Positions 18,901-26,414 of a DNA stretch of 64,000 bases are shown piece by piece. Below the pieces are notes generated by a model. The model ran no database searches, had not been told where the DNA came from, and saw nothing but the letters and a program-made list of their open reading frames with translations. The translations under genes were made by a program, and so were the position numbers. Within the stretch, counting starts at the first letter, position 1, and each line of letters begins with the position of its first letter. The stretch comes from Burkholderia sp. OK233 (GTDB taxonomy: Bacteria; Pseudomonadota; Gammaproteobacteria; Burkholderiales; Burkholderiaceae). The DNA is taken from NCBI RefSeq assembly GCF_900230185.1, contig NZ_OCSR01000002.1:1612001-1676000 (forward strand), read 5' to 3'.

Positions 18901-19517
18901 ACGGCCGGCTGCAGTGACGGCGTATCCGCGGTATTGGCGGTGCTTCCTGCAGGCGGATGAGCGAGAGAAGGCAGAACCGCGGCGTAGTCTTCATTCAACC
19001 CGAGCAGCAGCGCATGCTGCTGGATCTCGAAGGCCTGCTGGGTCACCAGCGTGGATTGGGCCGCCTCATAAAGACGCCATAGTTTCGCGCCGAACTCCGG
19101 TCCCCACGCGGTGCGCGTTGCTTCGCCAACCAACAAGTCGAATTGCGCGCCGATCCTGTCGACTGTGCCGCGCGCGGCGCCCGTCAGCTGCATCGACTGC
19201 TCGACACCGTCAGGCACACGCAACACGCTATTGGTGCTGTGATAGTAGTCGAGCGTGAAATCCGCGCGCCGCAAAAACGCCTCTTCCCGATGCAGGAGTA
19301 GCGAGACGTCAGTGGCGTTCTGGGTGGCGAGGACACGCCGGTAGTCGATCTGTTTGCTTGCGGCGAGCACGGCCAGCAGCAGCGCGAAGACCACTACGAT
19401 CAGCATCAGTGACGCGATGGTCGCCAGGTGCACCCGCTGTTGGCGCTTCGCGCTCTGCGCAAGCGAAGCGAACGCGTGCGCCAGTGACTCCTGAGTTCGG
19501 TCGAGGATCTTCTGCAT
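15969..19517 (-). CDS. hybrid sensor histidine kinase with receiver and HPt domains
   Basis: An 1182-residue membrane phosphorelay protein of the BvgS/RcsC type. Two membrane helices (about 34-54 and 358-376) enclose a periplasmic sensor of some 300 residues. A PAS-like segment follows (about 400-530). The dimerisation domain has phospho-His558 (FFASMSHEIRTPLNA), the ATPase has the N box around Asn671 and the G box GGTGLGLSI. Residues about 790-900 look like a degenerate receiver, since no Asp sits in a normal phosphorylation context. The second receiver is intact (EDN at about 935, Asp979 in SDIHMPVMDG, Lys1029). The C-terminal HPt domain has His1124 in AHSAGGA. No partner response regulator gene adjoins it, so the output is unknown. 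Confidence 0.93.
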   Translation of the reverse strand: MQKILDRTQESLAHAFASLAQSAKRQQRVHLATIASLMLIVVVFALLLAVLAASKQIDYRRVLATQNATDVSLLLHREEAFLRRADFTLDYYHSTNSVLRVPDGVEQSMQLTGAARGTVDRIGAQFDLLVGEATRTAWGPEFGAKLWRLYEAAQSTLVTQQAFEIQQHALLLGLNEDYAAVLPSLAHPPAGSTANTADTPSLQPAVISTLRERLEREIERQTGKRVPGKGERIWLGPYRDPLQGIPVISAVSAYYAGDTPVTLVTVSIPLDALSALLARPAAEGTLLLMTVDHRVIASSPPIDGQTAKMLQDVVALTPPDTYRLTRGGVVLSESLIPGFGTAVGYISWRSLAGALSQQLMVIACLTLLVLLAIALTARFWGLRLLRSSFAETTRALESETINHILVNATPVGLCIARQSNYSILTANALAADLLQIESGSDRLPPHIVSELLTQAPNRPSVTTFAKIAAFVVPAQPPQSLLSQPRGEAHAQTDESDTAGNRFLQFTYAPARYAGEDVLFCAILDVTAQHALEQQLRLAQQAAETTMRARSNFFASMSHEIRTPLNALLGNLELFARTPGLEAHAQRLTALGVAADALRHIVNDILDFSKIDAGEMKLQAESFRPIDDLENIALSYVPMTTDRTIRFYSHLAQTLDQVVRGDRTRIAQIVNNLLSNAFKFTTCGKIALNAEVHNDLQGRPVLICRVYDSGIGMDPALVARIFNPFEQGEASTSSRYGGTGLGLSICARLCELMGGHISVENVLGVGSAFTVSIPLALPPEEQREPVVEPARRGTVLVLCRERESGQLLGEWLRRAGWADHAVTSLRSGQAWLRVNRPDVMMFTGEYGVDAIAEMRAIQPVSTVWITRHGPHRPAVRSDGVLEASEFSHAAILDAVELAAEGAAAADRAASSPADSTPPGPPVPNPALQGLTVLVAEDNPLIQTLIAEQLGVLGCLPTIAGDGRQALAAFEQGHFEVVLSDIHMPVMDGYALLAALRKAHADVPVLAFSAVTDNQQQAGWRERGFTGYIAKPASLGELEAALLAVTSARLQPATAAGATAAAGVQTEPAAATPAAASAAADPVDTLSGDDKARYTALLKEHLQNDLPRLLAIVEQEDREALGAWAHSAGGAFLVVQERRFSQQCRELQRLCENSASWTTEMDERAISLHEAVCDRFGLDEASMH

Positions 19518-19864
19518 CGGCTCGCTGAGGAAGCGTGATTCGCGCAGGCAGACCGCTGCTGTTTCGAGGGAACGAATCGCGTCTGCAGCCCTGATATCGG
19601 CGCAGTGTAGCGCTTTTGCAAGCTACGCGCGACGCATCTGGCACCGGTTTTCAACGTCTATCCGACACGCATGAATCAACCCTGCATTGACGGCTCGGCG
19701 TCGGAATCTGGTTGCACGCACGACCTCACAGATGCGCATAATCGACGAAGCGGTGCGCCGCGTGTCGTCAATCCGGCGTACAAGCCAGCGCCCGAATTCA
19801 GACGCGACGCCGCGCACGGAATCGCGCACGAAGGGCAGGAGGCGCACGAAGTCGAGCCGGAAGA

Positions 19865-19969
19865 ATGGACATTAATCTGATAGATCGGCGTTACTCCCAC
19901 CTCGACAGTCCGGAATTGACGCATCAGGATGCAAACGTCAGCGCCCAATTAGTTGCAAGGGCAGGCTGA
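19865..19969 (+). CDS. possible small ORF upstream of an orphan terminator
   Basis: A 34-codon frame that starts at the ATG at 19865, overlaps a purine-rich GGAAG and stops 24 bases before a perfect terminator hairpin. The predicted peptide is polar, with no signal or membrane segment. It may instead be part of an untranslated small RNA. Coding status is uncertain. Confidence 0.25.
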   Translation: MDINLIDRRYSHLDSPELTHQDANVSAQLVARAG

Positions 19970-19992
19970 CCCGAGTAACAACGGCGTTTAGC

Positions 19993-20025
19993 AGCCCGTC
20001 CTCTCAAAGGACGGGCTATTTTTTT
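19993..20025 (+). terminator. intrinsic terminator without an obvious upstream gene
   Basis: A perfect 10-base stem (AGCCCGTCCT / AGGACGGGCT, loop CTCAA) followed by ATTTTTTT on the plus strand. The nearest annotated gene upstream is on the opposite strand, so it must end a small RNA or the 34-codon ORF. Confidence 0.85.
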
Positions 20026-20353
20026 AGCCGCCTGTTTCTCTCATCGCGCCCCGCTCTAACCGACGCGCGCGTCAGCACCGTGACAGCTGGTGAGAAGGAC
20101 TGCACCGTCACGGGGCACGAAAAATGCAGCCGTCGGCGCGGAGAGTCGCGTTAAACTTGGTTGTCACAGTCGGGCGTCATGGCTCGCATTGCCCGGCGGG
20201 CCTCGCCAGCCATTGGCCAATGCGGCGCAGCGCGGCGTCCCGGCGAGCAGATACGTGGCGGGCGGATTTCCCGCGTGTGAGCGCCGTGCGACAGACGGCG
20301 CGCCACCCTGCCCGTACAATGGTTCGATCAACAACGGAACAAGGACAACCTCG

Positions 20354-20605
20354 ATGCGCACTACCGGGTCCTCCGGGTCAATGGCCCTGCTCACCGAATA
20401 CGACGACGCAACGGCGCGCGAACTCCGCTCGCTGCGCCTCGAATCGACAGAAGACGGCAAAGGTATTCTTCTGGTCGAGGTCGATGAGCGCAAGCCAGGC
20501 ATTCACCGCGAAGTGCGCTACGAAATCACGCCTGCCGAACTGATTGCGGCCATTCGCGCGCATGGCGCGGAATTGCCGGGCGAACAGCACAATCATCGTC
20601 AATAA
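20354..20605 (+). CDS. small conserved hypothetical protein
   Basis: An 83-residue acidic protein starting M-R-T-T-G-S-S-G-S-M. The core (RSLRLESTEDGKGILLVEVDERKPG followed by a short EVRYEITPAELIAAIRAHG helix) looks like a compact alpha/beta domain. AAGGA precedes the ATG at 20354; a longer frame back to 20090 is rejected because that part is unlike coding sequence. No signal peptide or membrane segment. The function is not recognised. Confidence 0.65.
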   Translation: MRTTGSSGSMALLTEYDDATARELRSLRLESTEDGKGILLVEVDERKPGIHREVRYEITPAELIAAIRAHGAELPGEQHNHRQ

Positions 20606-20611
20606 AGCTGC

Positions 20612-20650
20612 GGCGCACGGTATTGCGCTTACGCGCGAATGCCGTGCGCC
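20612..20650 (+). terminator. large hairpin after the 83-residue protein gene
   Basis: GGCGCACGG and CCGTGCGCC pair, and the inner bases extend the stem with one wobble and one bulge around a TTAC loop. It starts seven bases after the stop codon and is followed by GTTTCTG. Confidence 0.6.
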
Positions 20651-20682
20651 GTTTCTGCACCGCCGCCTTTGGTTTGCGTGCC

Positions 20683-20718
20683 GAATAACGGCCTACGGGC
20701 ATCCGTAGGCCGTTATTC
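20683..20718. repeat. perfect 16-base inverted repeat
   Basis: GAATAACGGCCTACGG and its exact complement are separated by GCAT. There is no long T run outside the stem, so it may be a bidirectional terminator or a structured RNA element. Confidence 0.75.
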
Positions 20719-20823
20719 ATCGTTCGCTTTGTTCAATTCGCGCTTCTATTCCGCGCCTTTAACCCGCGGGCAAACCACAGTCGCGCTTTCAACACGCTAA
20801 TAACCGCACGCATTTCCGGACAT

Positions 20824-20851
20824 TTGCACGTCTTGAAAATGCGTCCATAAT
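20824..20851 (+). promoter_or_regulatory. putative sigma-70 promoter of the DedA-rhodanese gene
   Basis: TTGCAC (20824-20829) and CATAAT (20846-20851) are separated by 16 bases, about 60 bases upstream of the ATG at 20915. Each box differs from consensus at two positions or fewer. Confidence 0.5.
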
Positions 20852-20914
20852 CCTTACATACCCCGTTGCTTTCCCTACCTGCGCCGCGCCCGAAAGGGCC
20901 GCGGATGTAAGCCG

Positions 20915-21910
20915 ATGCTACATGATCTCGTCGAGCAATATGGACCGGCGCTCGTCTTCGTCAACGTGCTGGCCGCCTCACTCGGGCTGCCGGTGCCGGC
21001 GATGCCGTCGCTCGTGCTGTTCGGGGCCATGGCAGCCATGCATCCCGGCTCCGTAGGCACGCAACTGATGCCGGTCCTGGTGTTGTCGATCTTCGCCACG
21101 CTGATCGGCGATAGCGCCTGGTATCTCGCCGGCCGTATGTATGGCGGCAACACGCTGAAAACGATCTGCCGTCTTTCGCTGTCGCGCGACACCTGCGTAA
21201 AAAAGACCGAACGCTTTTTCGGCCGCTGGGGTGTGCGTGTGCTGGCGGTGGCGAAGTTCGTGCCGGGCCTGTCGATCGTGTCGATTCCAATGGCCGGCGC
21301 GATGGGCACGCGCTACCGCACGTTTCTCACCTACGACAGCATCGGTGCCGCCTTGTGGTCGGGTACCGGATTGATCATCGGCGCGCTGTTCGCCCGGCAG
21401 ATCGATATGCTGTTCGCCATGGCCGGACGCCTCGGGCGCACGGCCGCGCTGGTGGCCGTCGCGTTGCTACTGCTGTATGCGGCCTATCGCTGGATTCGCC
21501 GGCGCCAGCTGATTTCCACGCTCGCGACCCAGCGGATCGAAGTCGAGGAGCTGGCGGCGCTGGTCGCGGCCGGCAAAACGCCGGTAATGTTCGATATCCG
21601 CTCGCAGGAAAAGCGCGCGCTGGACCCGTTCGTGATTCCGGGCTCGCAATTCGCCGACGAGCGGCAGCTCCAGGAAATCGTCGCAACGTACCCGCGCGAT
21701 CAGAAGGTGGTGATCTACTGTTCGTGCCCGAATGAAATATCCGCGGCATGGATGGCCAAACAGATGAACGAAGCCGGCTTCGCCGACGTGCTGCCGTTAC
21801 GCGGCGGTATGGAAGCCTGGCGCGACTCGGGCAAGGCGGTGGACGCGCTGCCCGGCATGCCGCCGCCCGACGTGGCGGTCAACGACGAGATCGCGCCAAA
21901 GGCCGTGTAG
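20915..21910 (+). CDS. DedA-family membrane protein fused to a rhodanese domain
   Basis: A 331-residue fusion. Residues about 1-195 are the DedA/SNARE-associated domain: LGLPVPAMPSLVLFGAM, a G-D-S-A-W-Y-L-A-G-R motif, and FVPGLSIVSIPMAGAMG, all typical of DedA flippase-like proteins. A final membrane helix spans about 176-192. Residues about 205-308 form a cytoplasmic rhodanese domain (VMFDIRS, then VVIYCSCPNE with the active-site Cys269 and a second Cys271, then LRGGMEAWRDSG). The fusion suggests coupling of membrane lipid or ion handling to sulfur or thiol chemistry. It precedes the thioredoxin-reductase-like gene by 93 bases on the same strand, so both may act in redox stress. The start ATG has weak ribosome binding. 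Confidence 0.92.
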   Translation: MLHDLVEQYGPALVFVNVLAASLGLPVPAMPSLVLFGAMAAMHPGSVGTQLMPVLVLSIFATLIGDSAWYLAGRMYGGNTLKTICRLSLSRDTCVKKTERFFGRWGVRVLAVAKFVPGLSIVSIPMAGAMGTRYRTFLTYDSIGAALWSGTGLIIGALFARQIDMLFAMAGRLGRTAALVAVALLLLYAAYRWIRRRQLISTLATQRIEVEELAALVAAGKTPVMFDIRSQEKRALDPFVIPGSQFADERQLQEIVATYPRDQKVVIYCSCPNEISAAWMAKQMNEAGFADVLPLRGGMEAWRDSGKAVDALPGMPPPDVAVNDEIAPKAV

Positions 21911-22003
21911 CGCAGCAGCGCATTCATATCGGCGCCCTTGCGCGCCCGCGCCGCTTCGCCCCCCGTGTCAATCATTCAGGATGAACACAGAAGGAGCGGT
22001 TCA

Positions 22004-23716
22004 ATGCTGTCGACTCAAGAAGTTGAAGGGCAACAAGCCGTCGTCGCCGACGCGCCGTTTTCGTCGCTTGCGACGCGCATGCATCAGATGTTCCCCGAAC
22101 TCACGTGCGCAGAAATCGATCGTCTGCGCCGGTTCGGCGAAGTGGGCCATTGGGAAGCCGGTGAGCTGCTGTTCGAGACCGGCTACACCGGTCCAGGCAT
22201 GTTCGTGCTGCTGGATGGGCGCGTGAAGGTTTATCAGCGCGATGGCATCGGGCGCGAGGTTCTGATTGCGGAACATGGCGCCAGGCATTTTCTCGCGGAA
22301 GTCGGTCAGCTGTCCGGGCGGCCCGCGCTGGTCAACGGCATGGCCGTCACCCCGGTCGACGCTTTGCTGATTCCGCCGGACAAGCTGCGCGCGTTGATCG
22401 TCGCCGAGGCCGAACTGGGCGAGCGCATTATGCGGGCGCTGATCCTGCGGCGCGTGTCGCTGATCGAAAAGGGCGCGGGTGGCCCGATCCTGATTGGCAA
22501 CAGCAGCGACGCACGGCTCGTCATGCTGCAAGGCTTCCTGTCGCGTAACGGCCATCCTCACTCGGTCATCGACGAGCGCGACGAAGACGCGCTGCGTCTG
22601 ATCGAGCAATTCGCCGCGCAGAAAGAAGACATGCCGCTGGTGATCTGCCCGGACGGCTCGGTGCTGCGTCATCCGAGCATGCCGGAACTCGCCACCTGCC
22701 TCGGCTTGCTGCCCGATCTCGACGATTCGCATGTGTACGACGTCGCGATCGTCGGCGCCGGCCCGGCCGGCCTCGCTACGGCCGTGTACGCGGCGTCCGA
22801 AGGACTCTCAGTCATCGTGCTCGACAGCCGTGCGCCAGGCGGCCAGGCGGGCGCCAGTTCGCGGATCGAAAACTATCTCGGCTTTCCGACCGGTATCTCG
22901 GGCCAGGCGCTGGCGGGCCGCGCGTTCGTGCAGGCGCAGAAATTCGGCGCGCACGTGGCGATTCCTGTCCACGTCAAGGCGCTGCATTGCGCGGAGTCGC
23001 CGTACCGGCTGGAACTCAAGTGCGGCGGCAAGATCACTGCCCGCACCATCGTGATCGCGAGCGGCGCGGTCTATCGGCGCCCCGCGCTCGAAGGGCTCGA
23101 CCGCTTCGACGGGCGTGGCGTCTACTACTGGGCGTCGCCGGTCGAGGCCAAGCTGTGCAAGCGCCAGGAGATCGTGCTGGTGGGCGGCGGCAATTCGGCA
23201 GGCCAGGCGATCGTCTATCTGGCGACGCACGCGGCCAAGGTCCATGTGCTGATCCGCCGGGGCGGCTTTGAAGCCACCATGTCGCGCTATCTGATCGACC
23301 GCATCCGTGCGCTGCCGAATGTGTTCGTGCATCCGCACTCGGAAGTCGGCCGGCTGGAGGCGGACGACATCGGGTTGGCGTCGGTCGTGTTGAAGAAGCC
23401 GCTACCGAACGGCACCGAAAGGCTCGATACGCGCCATCTGTTCCTTTTCACCGGCGCTGATCCGAATACCGACTGGCTGCGCACCTGCGGCGTGCAACTG
23501 GACGACAAGGGTTTCGTGCTGACCGGCGCCGGCGTGGACGGCGCCTCCGTCTGCGATCTCGCTACAACTGTCGAAGGCGTGTATGCGATCGGCGACGCGC
23601 GCGCCGGGTCGACGAAACGCGTCGCGGCGGCGGTTGGAGAAGGTGCGGCGGTGGTCGCGCAGATCCATCAGCTGCTGGCCGTTTCGGCGGGGGAAGCGGT
23701 CGCTTTGGGGGCTTGA
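22004..23716 (+). CDS. cNMP-binding / thioredoxin-reductase-like FAD protein lacking the CxxC
   Basis: A 570-residue cytoplasmic fusion. Residues about 40-150 are a cyclic-nucleotide-binding domain of CRP type. Residues about 160-235 resemble a thioredoxin-fold insert (GGPILIGNSSDARLVMLQ), but without a CxxC. Residues 245-560 are a pyridine-nucleotide disulfide reductase module: FAD site GAGPAG at 251-256, NADPH site GGGNSAG at 394-400, and second FAD motif I-G-D-A-R-A-G. Where thioredoxin reductases have CATC, this protein reads YYWASPVEAKLC (374-385), so the redox-active pair is absent. The start has AGAAGGAG upstream. It probably senses a nucleotide or redox state or reduces an unknown acceptor. 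Confidence 0.92.
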   Translation: MLSTQEVEGQQAVVADAPFSSLATRMHQMFPELTCAEIDRLRRFGEVGHWEAGELLFETGYTGPGMFVLLDGRVKVYQRDGIGREVLIAEHGARHFLAEVGQLSGRPALVNGMAVTPVDALLIPPDKLRALIVAEAELGERIMRALILRRVSLIEKGAGGPILIGNSSDARLVMLQGFLSRNGHPHSVIDERDEDALRLIEQFAAQKEDMPLVICPDGSVLRHPSMPELATCLGLLPDLDDSHVYDVAIVGAGPAGLATAVYAASEGLSVIVLDSRAPGGQAGASSRIENYLGFPTGISGQALAGRAFVQAQKFGAHVAIPVHVKALHCAESPYRLELKCGGKITARTIVIASGAVYRRPALEGLDRFDGRGVYYWASPVEAKLCKRQEIVLVGGGNSAGQAIVYLATHAAKVHVLIRRGGFEATMSRYLIDRIRALPNVFVHPHSEVGRLEADDIGLASVVLKKPLPNGTERLDTRHLFLFTGADPNTDWLRTCGVQLDDKGFVLTGAGVDGASVCDLATTVEGVYAIGDARAGSTKRVAAAVGEGAAVVAQIHQLLAVSAGEAVALGA

Positions 23717-23799
23717 GCGGCCCCCGGGGTAATCCGCTGTTACACACGCCTTCAACTGGTTGCACCTGTCTTGCTTTCTGGATTGTAATATTGCCGTCA

Positions 23800-23829
23800 G
23801 CCATTCGACAGCGAATGGCAGGCTTTTTT
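23800..23829 (+). terminator. intrinsic terminator
   Basis: Perfect 8-base stem (GCCATTCG / CGAATGGC, loop ACAG) followed by AGGCTTTTTT, 84 bases past the stop of the cNMP-binding flavoprotein gene and 68 bases before the next gene. Confidence 0.85.
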
Positions 23830-23897
23830 GACCGCAATTTTGCATGGGACCAGAGTTCGCGCCAAAGCGCCAACTCTGATCGACACAGGAGACAAGC

Positions 23898-24176
23898 ATG
23901 ATCCAACGCGCGATCGTTTTCGCCGCCTTCAGCCTTGCCGCCGCCTGCGCATCGACCTCTGCCTCGGCGCGGGTGGACGTCGGCGTGTTCGTCAATACGC
24001 CCGGCCCCTTTTATGCCCCGCCGCCCGTGGTTTATGCGCCGCCTCCGGTCGTTTATGCGCCGGTGCAACCGGCGTATGGCTATGGGTATCGCGGCGATTA
24101 CTACCGCGAGTATCGCGGGCGGCATGACCATGGCCGCCACCGCGGCTGGGATAAGCACCACAGGCGCGACTGGTAG
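23898..24176 (+). CDS. small exported proline-tyrosine-rich protein
   Basis: A 92-residue protein with a signal peptide ending near T-S-A-S-A-R. The mature part begins with VDVGVFVNTPGPF and then carries repeated PPPVVYAP units, a YGYGYRGDYYREY segment and a His/Arg/Gly-rich tail (HDHGRHRGWDKHHRRDW). This is the pattern of small periplasmic or surface proteins common in beta-proteobacteria; the His-rich tail could bind metal. GGAGACAAGC precedes the ATG. No enzyme domain is present and the role is unknown. Confidence 0.8.
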   Translation: MIQRAIVFAAFSLAAACASTSASARVDVGVFVNTPGPFYAPPPVVYAPPPVVYAPVQPAYGYGYRGDYYREYRGRHDHGRHRGWDKHHRRDW

Positions 24177-24331
24177 CGTCCATTCGGCCACGTTGCGGCG
24201 TTGCAGCGTTGCAGCGCCGTTGTCATTGTGCCCACCGTGCCTCCCGCGGTGCCATGCTCCGGTTGCACTCCACGCCGATTCGTCTGCCGTATTCGCGCTA
24301 AAGTAGCGGCTGCTGATCCAGGCCGGACCTT

Positions 24332-25588
24332 GTGTCCGCTCCTAATCCCGTGACCGACGCCCGCGTGAAAACCCTTCCGCTCTCCGCCGCGCGCACCCTG
24401 CATCTGGCCGCGCAAGGTTTGTTGACGCCGCCGCGCCGTAAGGCCGTCAAAGCCGACGTGCTCGACGCGATTCGCCGCATGGCGCAACTGCAGATCGACA
24501 CGATCCACGTCGTCGCGCGCAGTCCGTATCTCGTGCTGTTCAGCCGGCTCGGCACCTATCCGCAGCAATGGCTCGACGAGCATCTCGCCGAAGGCAAGCT
24601 GTTTGAATACTGGTCCCATGAAGCCTGTTTCGTCCCGACCGAAGACTACGGCCTGCTGCGCCACCGCATGCTCGACCCGAGCGATATGGGCTGGAAATAT
24701 GCGGCGGAATGGCACAAGAAGTACCGCAAGGACATCGAGAAGCTGCTCGCGCATATCCGTGCAACAGGCCCGGTGCGTTCGGCGGACTTCGCGCGCGAGG
24801 CAGGCACGGGAAACGGCTGGTGGGACTGGAAGCCGGAGAAGCGCCATCTCGAAGTGCTGTTCGCGATCGGGCAATTGATGGTGGCCGAGCGGCGCAATTT
24901 TCATCGCGTCTACGATCTGACCGAACGCGTGTTACCGGACTGGGACGACGCACGCGACCTGCCGCCGCGGGAAACTGTCACCGAGGAAGCGTTGCGGCGA
25001 ACCTGCCGCGCGCTCGGTGTCGTGCGCGCCGACTGGGTCGCCGATTACTACCGGCTGCCGCGCCGCCCCTATCGCGACGAACTGCATGCGCTCGCCGATC
25101 GCGGTGAACTGATCCCGGTTCAAGTGGAAGGGTGGAAGCAGGACACCTTCGTCCATCACGAATTCGCGCCGATAATCGACGACGCAGCGAGCGGCAAGCT
25201 CGCTTCAACCGTCACCACGGTGTTGTCACCGTTCGATCCGGTGGTGTGGGACCGCAAGCGCGCTGCCGCGCTCTTCGCCTTCGACTATGCGATCGAATGC
25301 TATACCCCGGCCACGAAGCGCAAATACGGCTATTTTGTGTTGCCGCTTTTGAGCCGAGGGCGCCTGGTCGGCCGCGTGGACGCGAAAGCGCATCGGACCA
25401 CCGGCGTGTTCGAACTGAAATCGCTGCACATCGAACCCGGCGTGCGGCTCAGCGCGAGGCTTGCGGGCGATCTGCGGCGCGCTTTGCAGCGCTGTGCGGA
25501 CTGGCACGGCACACCGCAACTGGACATCACCTCCGCGCCGCCGGAATGGCTTGAGGCGTTGAGCATGGACAGCCGGATGGAAGCTTAA
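24332..25588 (+). CDS. ycaQ: winged-helix DNA glycosylase, YcaQ/AlkX family
   Basis: A 418-residue protein of the family that unhooks DNA interstrand crosslinks and removes bulky alkylated bases. The catalytic Q-x-D motif is visible in MAQLQIDTIHVVARSPYL (Q-I-D), the AlkX-type signature, as opposed to Q-x-Q in AlkZ. Three tandem winged-helix domains and a C-terminal beta barrel fit the full length. The reading frame starts at a GTG (24332); another GTG lies 18 bases further, so the exact start is uncertain. It is monocistronic and convergent with the LysE gene. Confidence 0.88.
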   Translation: MSAPNPVTDARVKTLPLSAARTLHLAAQGLLTPPRRKAVKADVLDAIRRMAQLQIDTIHVVARSPYLVLFSRLGTYPQQWLDEHLAEGKLFEYWSHEACFVPTEDYGLLRHRMLDPSDMGWKYAAEWHKKYRKDIEKLLAHIRATGPVRSADFAREAGTGNGWWDWKPEKRHLEVLFAIGQLMVAERRNFHRVYDLTERVLPDWDDARDLPPRETVTEEALRRTCRALGVVRADWVADYYRLPRRPYRDELHALADRGELIPVQVEGWKQDTFVHHEFAPIIDDAASGKLASTVTTVLSPFDPVVWDRKRAAALFAFDYAIECYTPATKRKYGYFVLPLLSRGRLVGRVDAKAHRTTGVFELKSLHIEPGVRLSARLAGDLRRALQRCADWHGTPQLDITSAPPEWLEALSMDSRMEA

Positions 25589-25610
25589 GCGCGCGGCACA
25601 AGAGGCGTAA

Positions 25611-26210
25611 TTAATGCAGCGCCGCCCACGCGAGCGACAAGGAAAACACGCCCAGCACGATCGACGCGCCGCGCTGCATCTTCACCGGATTCAGCCAGGT
25701 GAGTTTGCCGCTGCCAAGCGCCGCGCCGAACGCGATCCACGCAAGCGCGATCGGCACCAGCAGGCAGGCGAACATCAGCATCGCCGTGGCATACGCGGGC
25801 ACATGCGCGAACGCGACGGCGGGAAAGATCGTACCGGCGAACAACAGGCCCTTCGGGTTGAGCAGCGTCGCCACGAATAGCGTGCGCATGCCGCTCGCCC
25901 GTTGCGTCGAGTCGGGCAAAGCCACCGCCGCGCGCCACATATCAACGGCGAGATATGCGATGTACACGCCGGCCGCCACGCGTAGCAGCGACGGCAACCA
26001 CGGCAGCGCGTGCGCGGCTTGCGCGAGAAAATGTCCCCACACGGAAATCGACAGAAGATAGCCGGCGAGTTCGGCGGCGATCAGCGGCAAAGAACGGCGC
26101 ACGCCCTGACGCAAACCGGCAGCCGCAAGCAGCGTATTGGTCGGACCCGGCGTAATCAGCACGACGATAATGCCGATGGCCAGCAACGCGATAGCGGACG
26201 TGGAAAGCAT
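25611..26210 (-). CDS. LysE/RhtB-family amino-acid exporter
   Basis: A 199-residue inner-membrane protein with five to six helices. It begins MLSTSAIALLAIGIIVVLITPGP, where T-P-G-P-T-N is the family hallmark near the first helix. Other conserved regions are LPWLPSLLRVAAGVYIAYLA and NPKGLLFAGTIFPAV. Such proteins export amino acids (lysine, threonine, homoserine lactones). No Shine-Dalgarno precedes the ATG at 26208-26210; a terminator-like hairpin ends at the start codon. That unusual leader is described separately. The substrate is unknown. Confidence 0.88.
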   Translation of the reverse strand: MLSTSAIALLAIGIIVVLITPGPTNTLLAAAGLRQGVRRSLPLIAAELAGYLLSISVWGHFLAQAAHALPWLPSLLRVAAGVYIAYLAVDMWRAAVALPDSTQRASGMRTLFVATLLNPKGLLFAGTIFPAVAFAHVPAYATAMLMFACLLVPIALAWIAFGAALGSGKLTWLNPVKMQRGASIVLGVFSLSLAWAALH

Positions 26211-26246
26211 AAAAAAGGCGCAATGTTGGAAACAATGCGCCTTTTT
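26211..26246 (-). promoter_or_regulatory. terminator-like hairpin directly at the LysE start codon
   Basis: A 16-base inverted repeat with one mismatch (AAAAAGGCGCAATGTT, 3-base loop, AACAATGCGCCTTTTT) ends one base before the LysE ATG. On the minus strand it is followed by T residues running into the start codon, so it could terminate or attenuate transcription or hide the initiation site. It also resembles a terminator on the plus strand. Confidence 0.6.
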
Positions 26247-26414
26247 ATCACAGAGAACCGAGCCGCCGAAATACGACGGCGATTCGCAAGGGCAAAGCAA
26301 AGACAAAGCTCAACGGGCGGTATGCCGTCGTCAATCGCGACAACAGACGCCCGCGCGACATGGGACCTCGAGCCGAGGCGAACCACGCCGCCCGCAGGCG
26401 GCGCGCCTTCGCCT

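Larger units (their letters stand above)
19518..20353. other. long gene-free stretch holding one orphan terminator
   Basis: About 836 bases between the hybrid kinase start and the small 83-residue protein gene. The only clear signal is the plus-strand terminator at 19993-20025. A 34-codon ORF at 19865-19969 (start MDINLIDRRYSHLDSPELTH) ends just before it and may be real. Other ORFs here look random. Confidence 0.5.
20606..20914. other. intergenic stretch with two hairpins and a promoter
   Basis: About 309 bases between the 83-residue protein gene and the DedA gene. They hold two strong inverted repeats (20612-20650, 20683-20718) and a plausible sigma-70 promoter for the DedA gene at 20824-20851. 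No gene is seen. Confidence 0.7.

Noticed and set aside
20090..20353. Extended start for the 83-residue protein gene back to 20090
   Set aside because: The extension does not look coding, while AAGGA lies just before the ATG at 20354.
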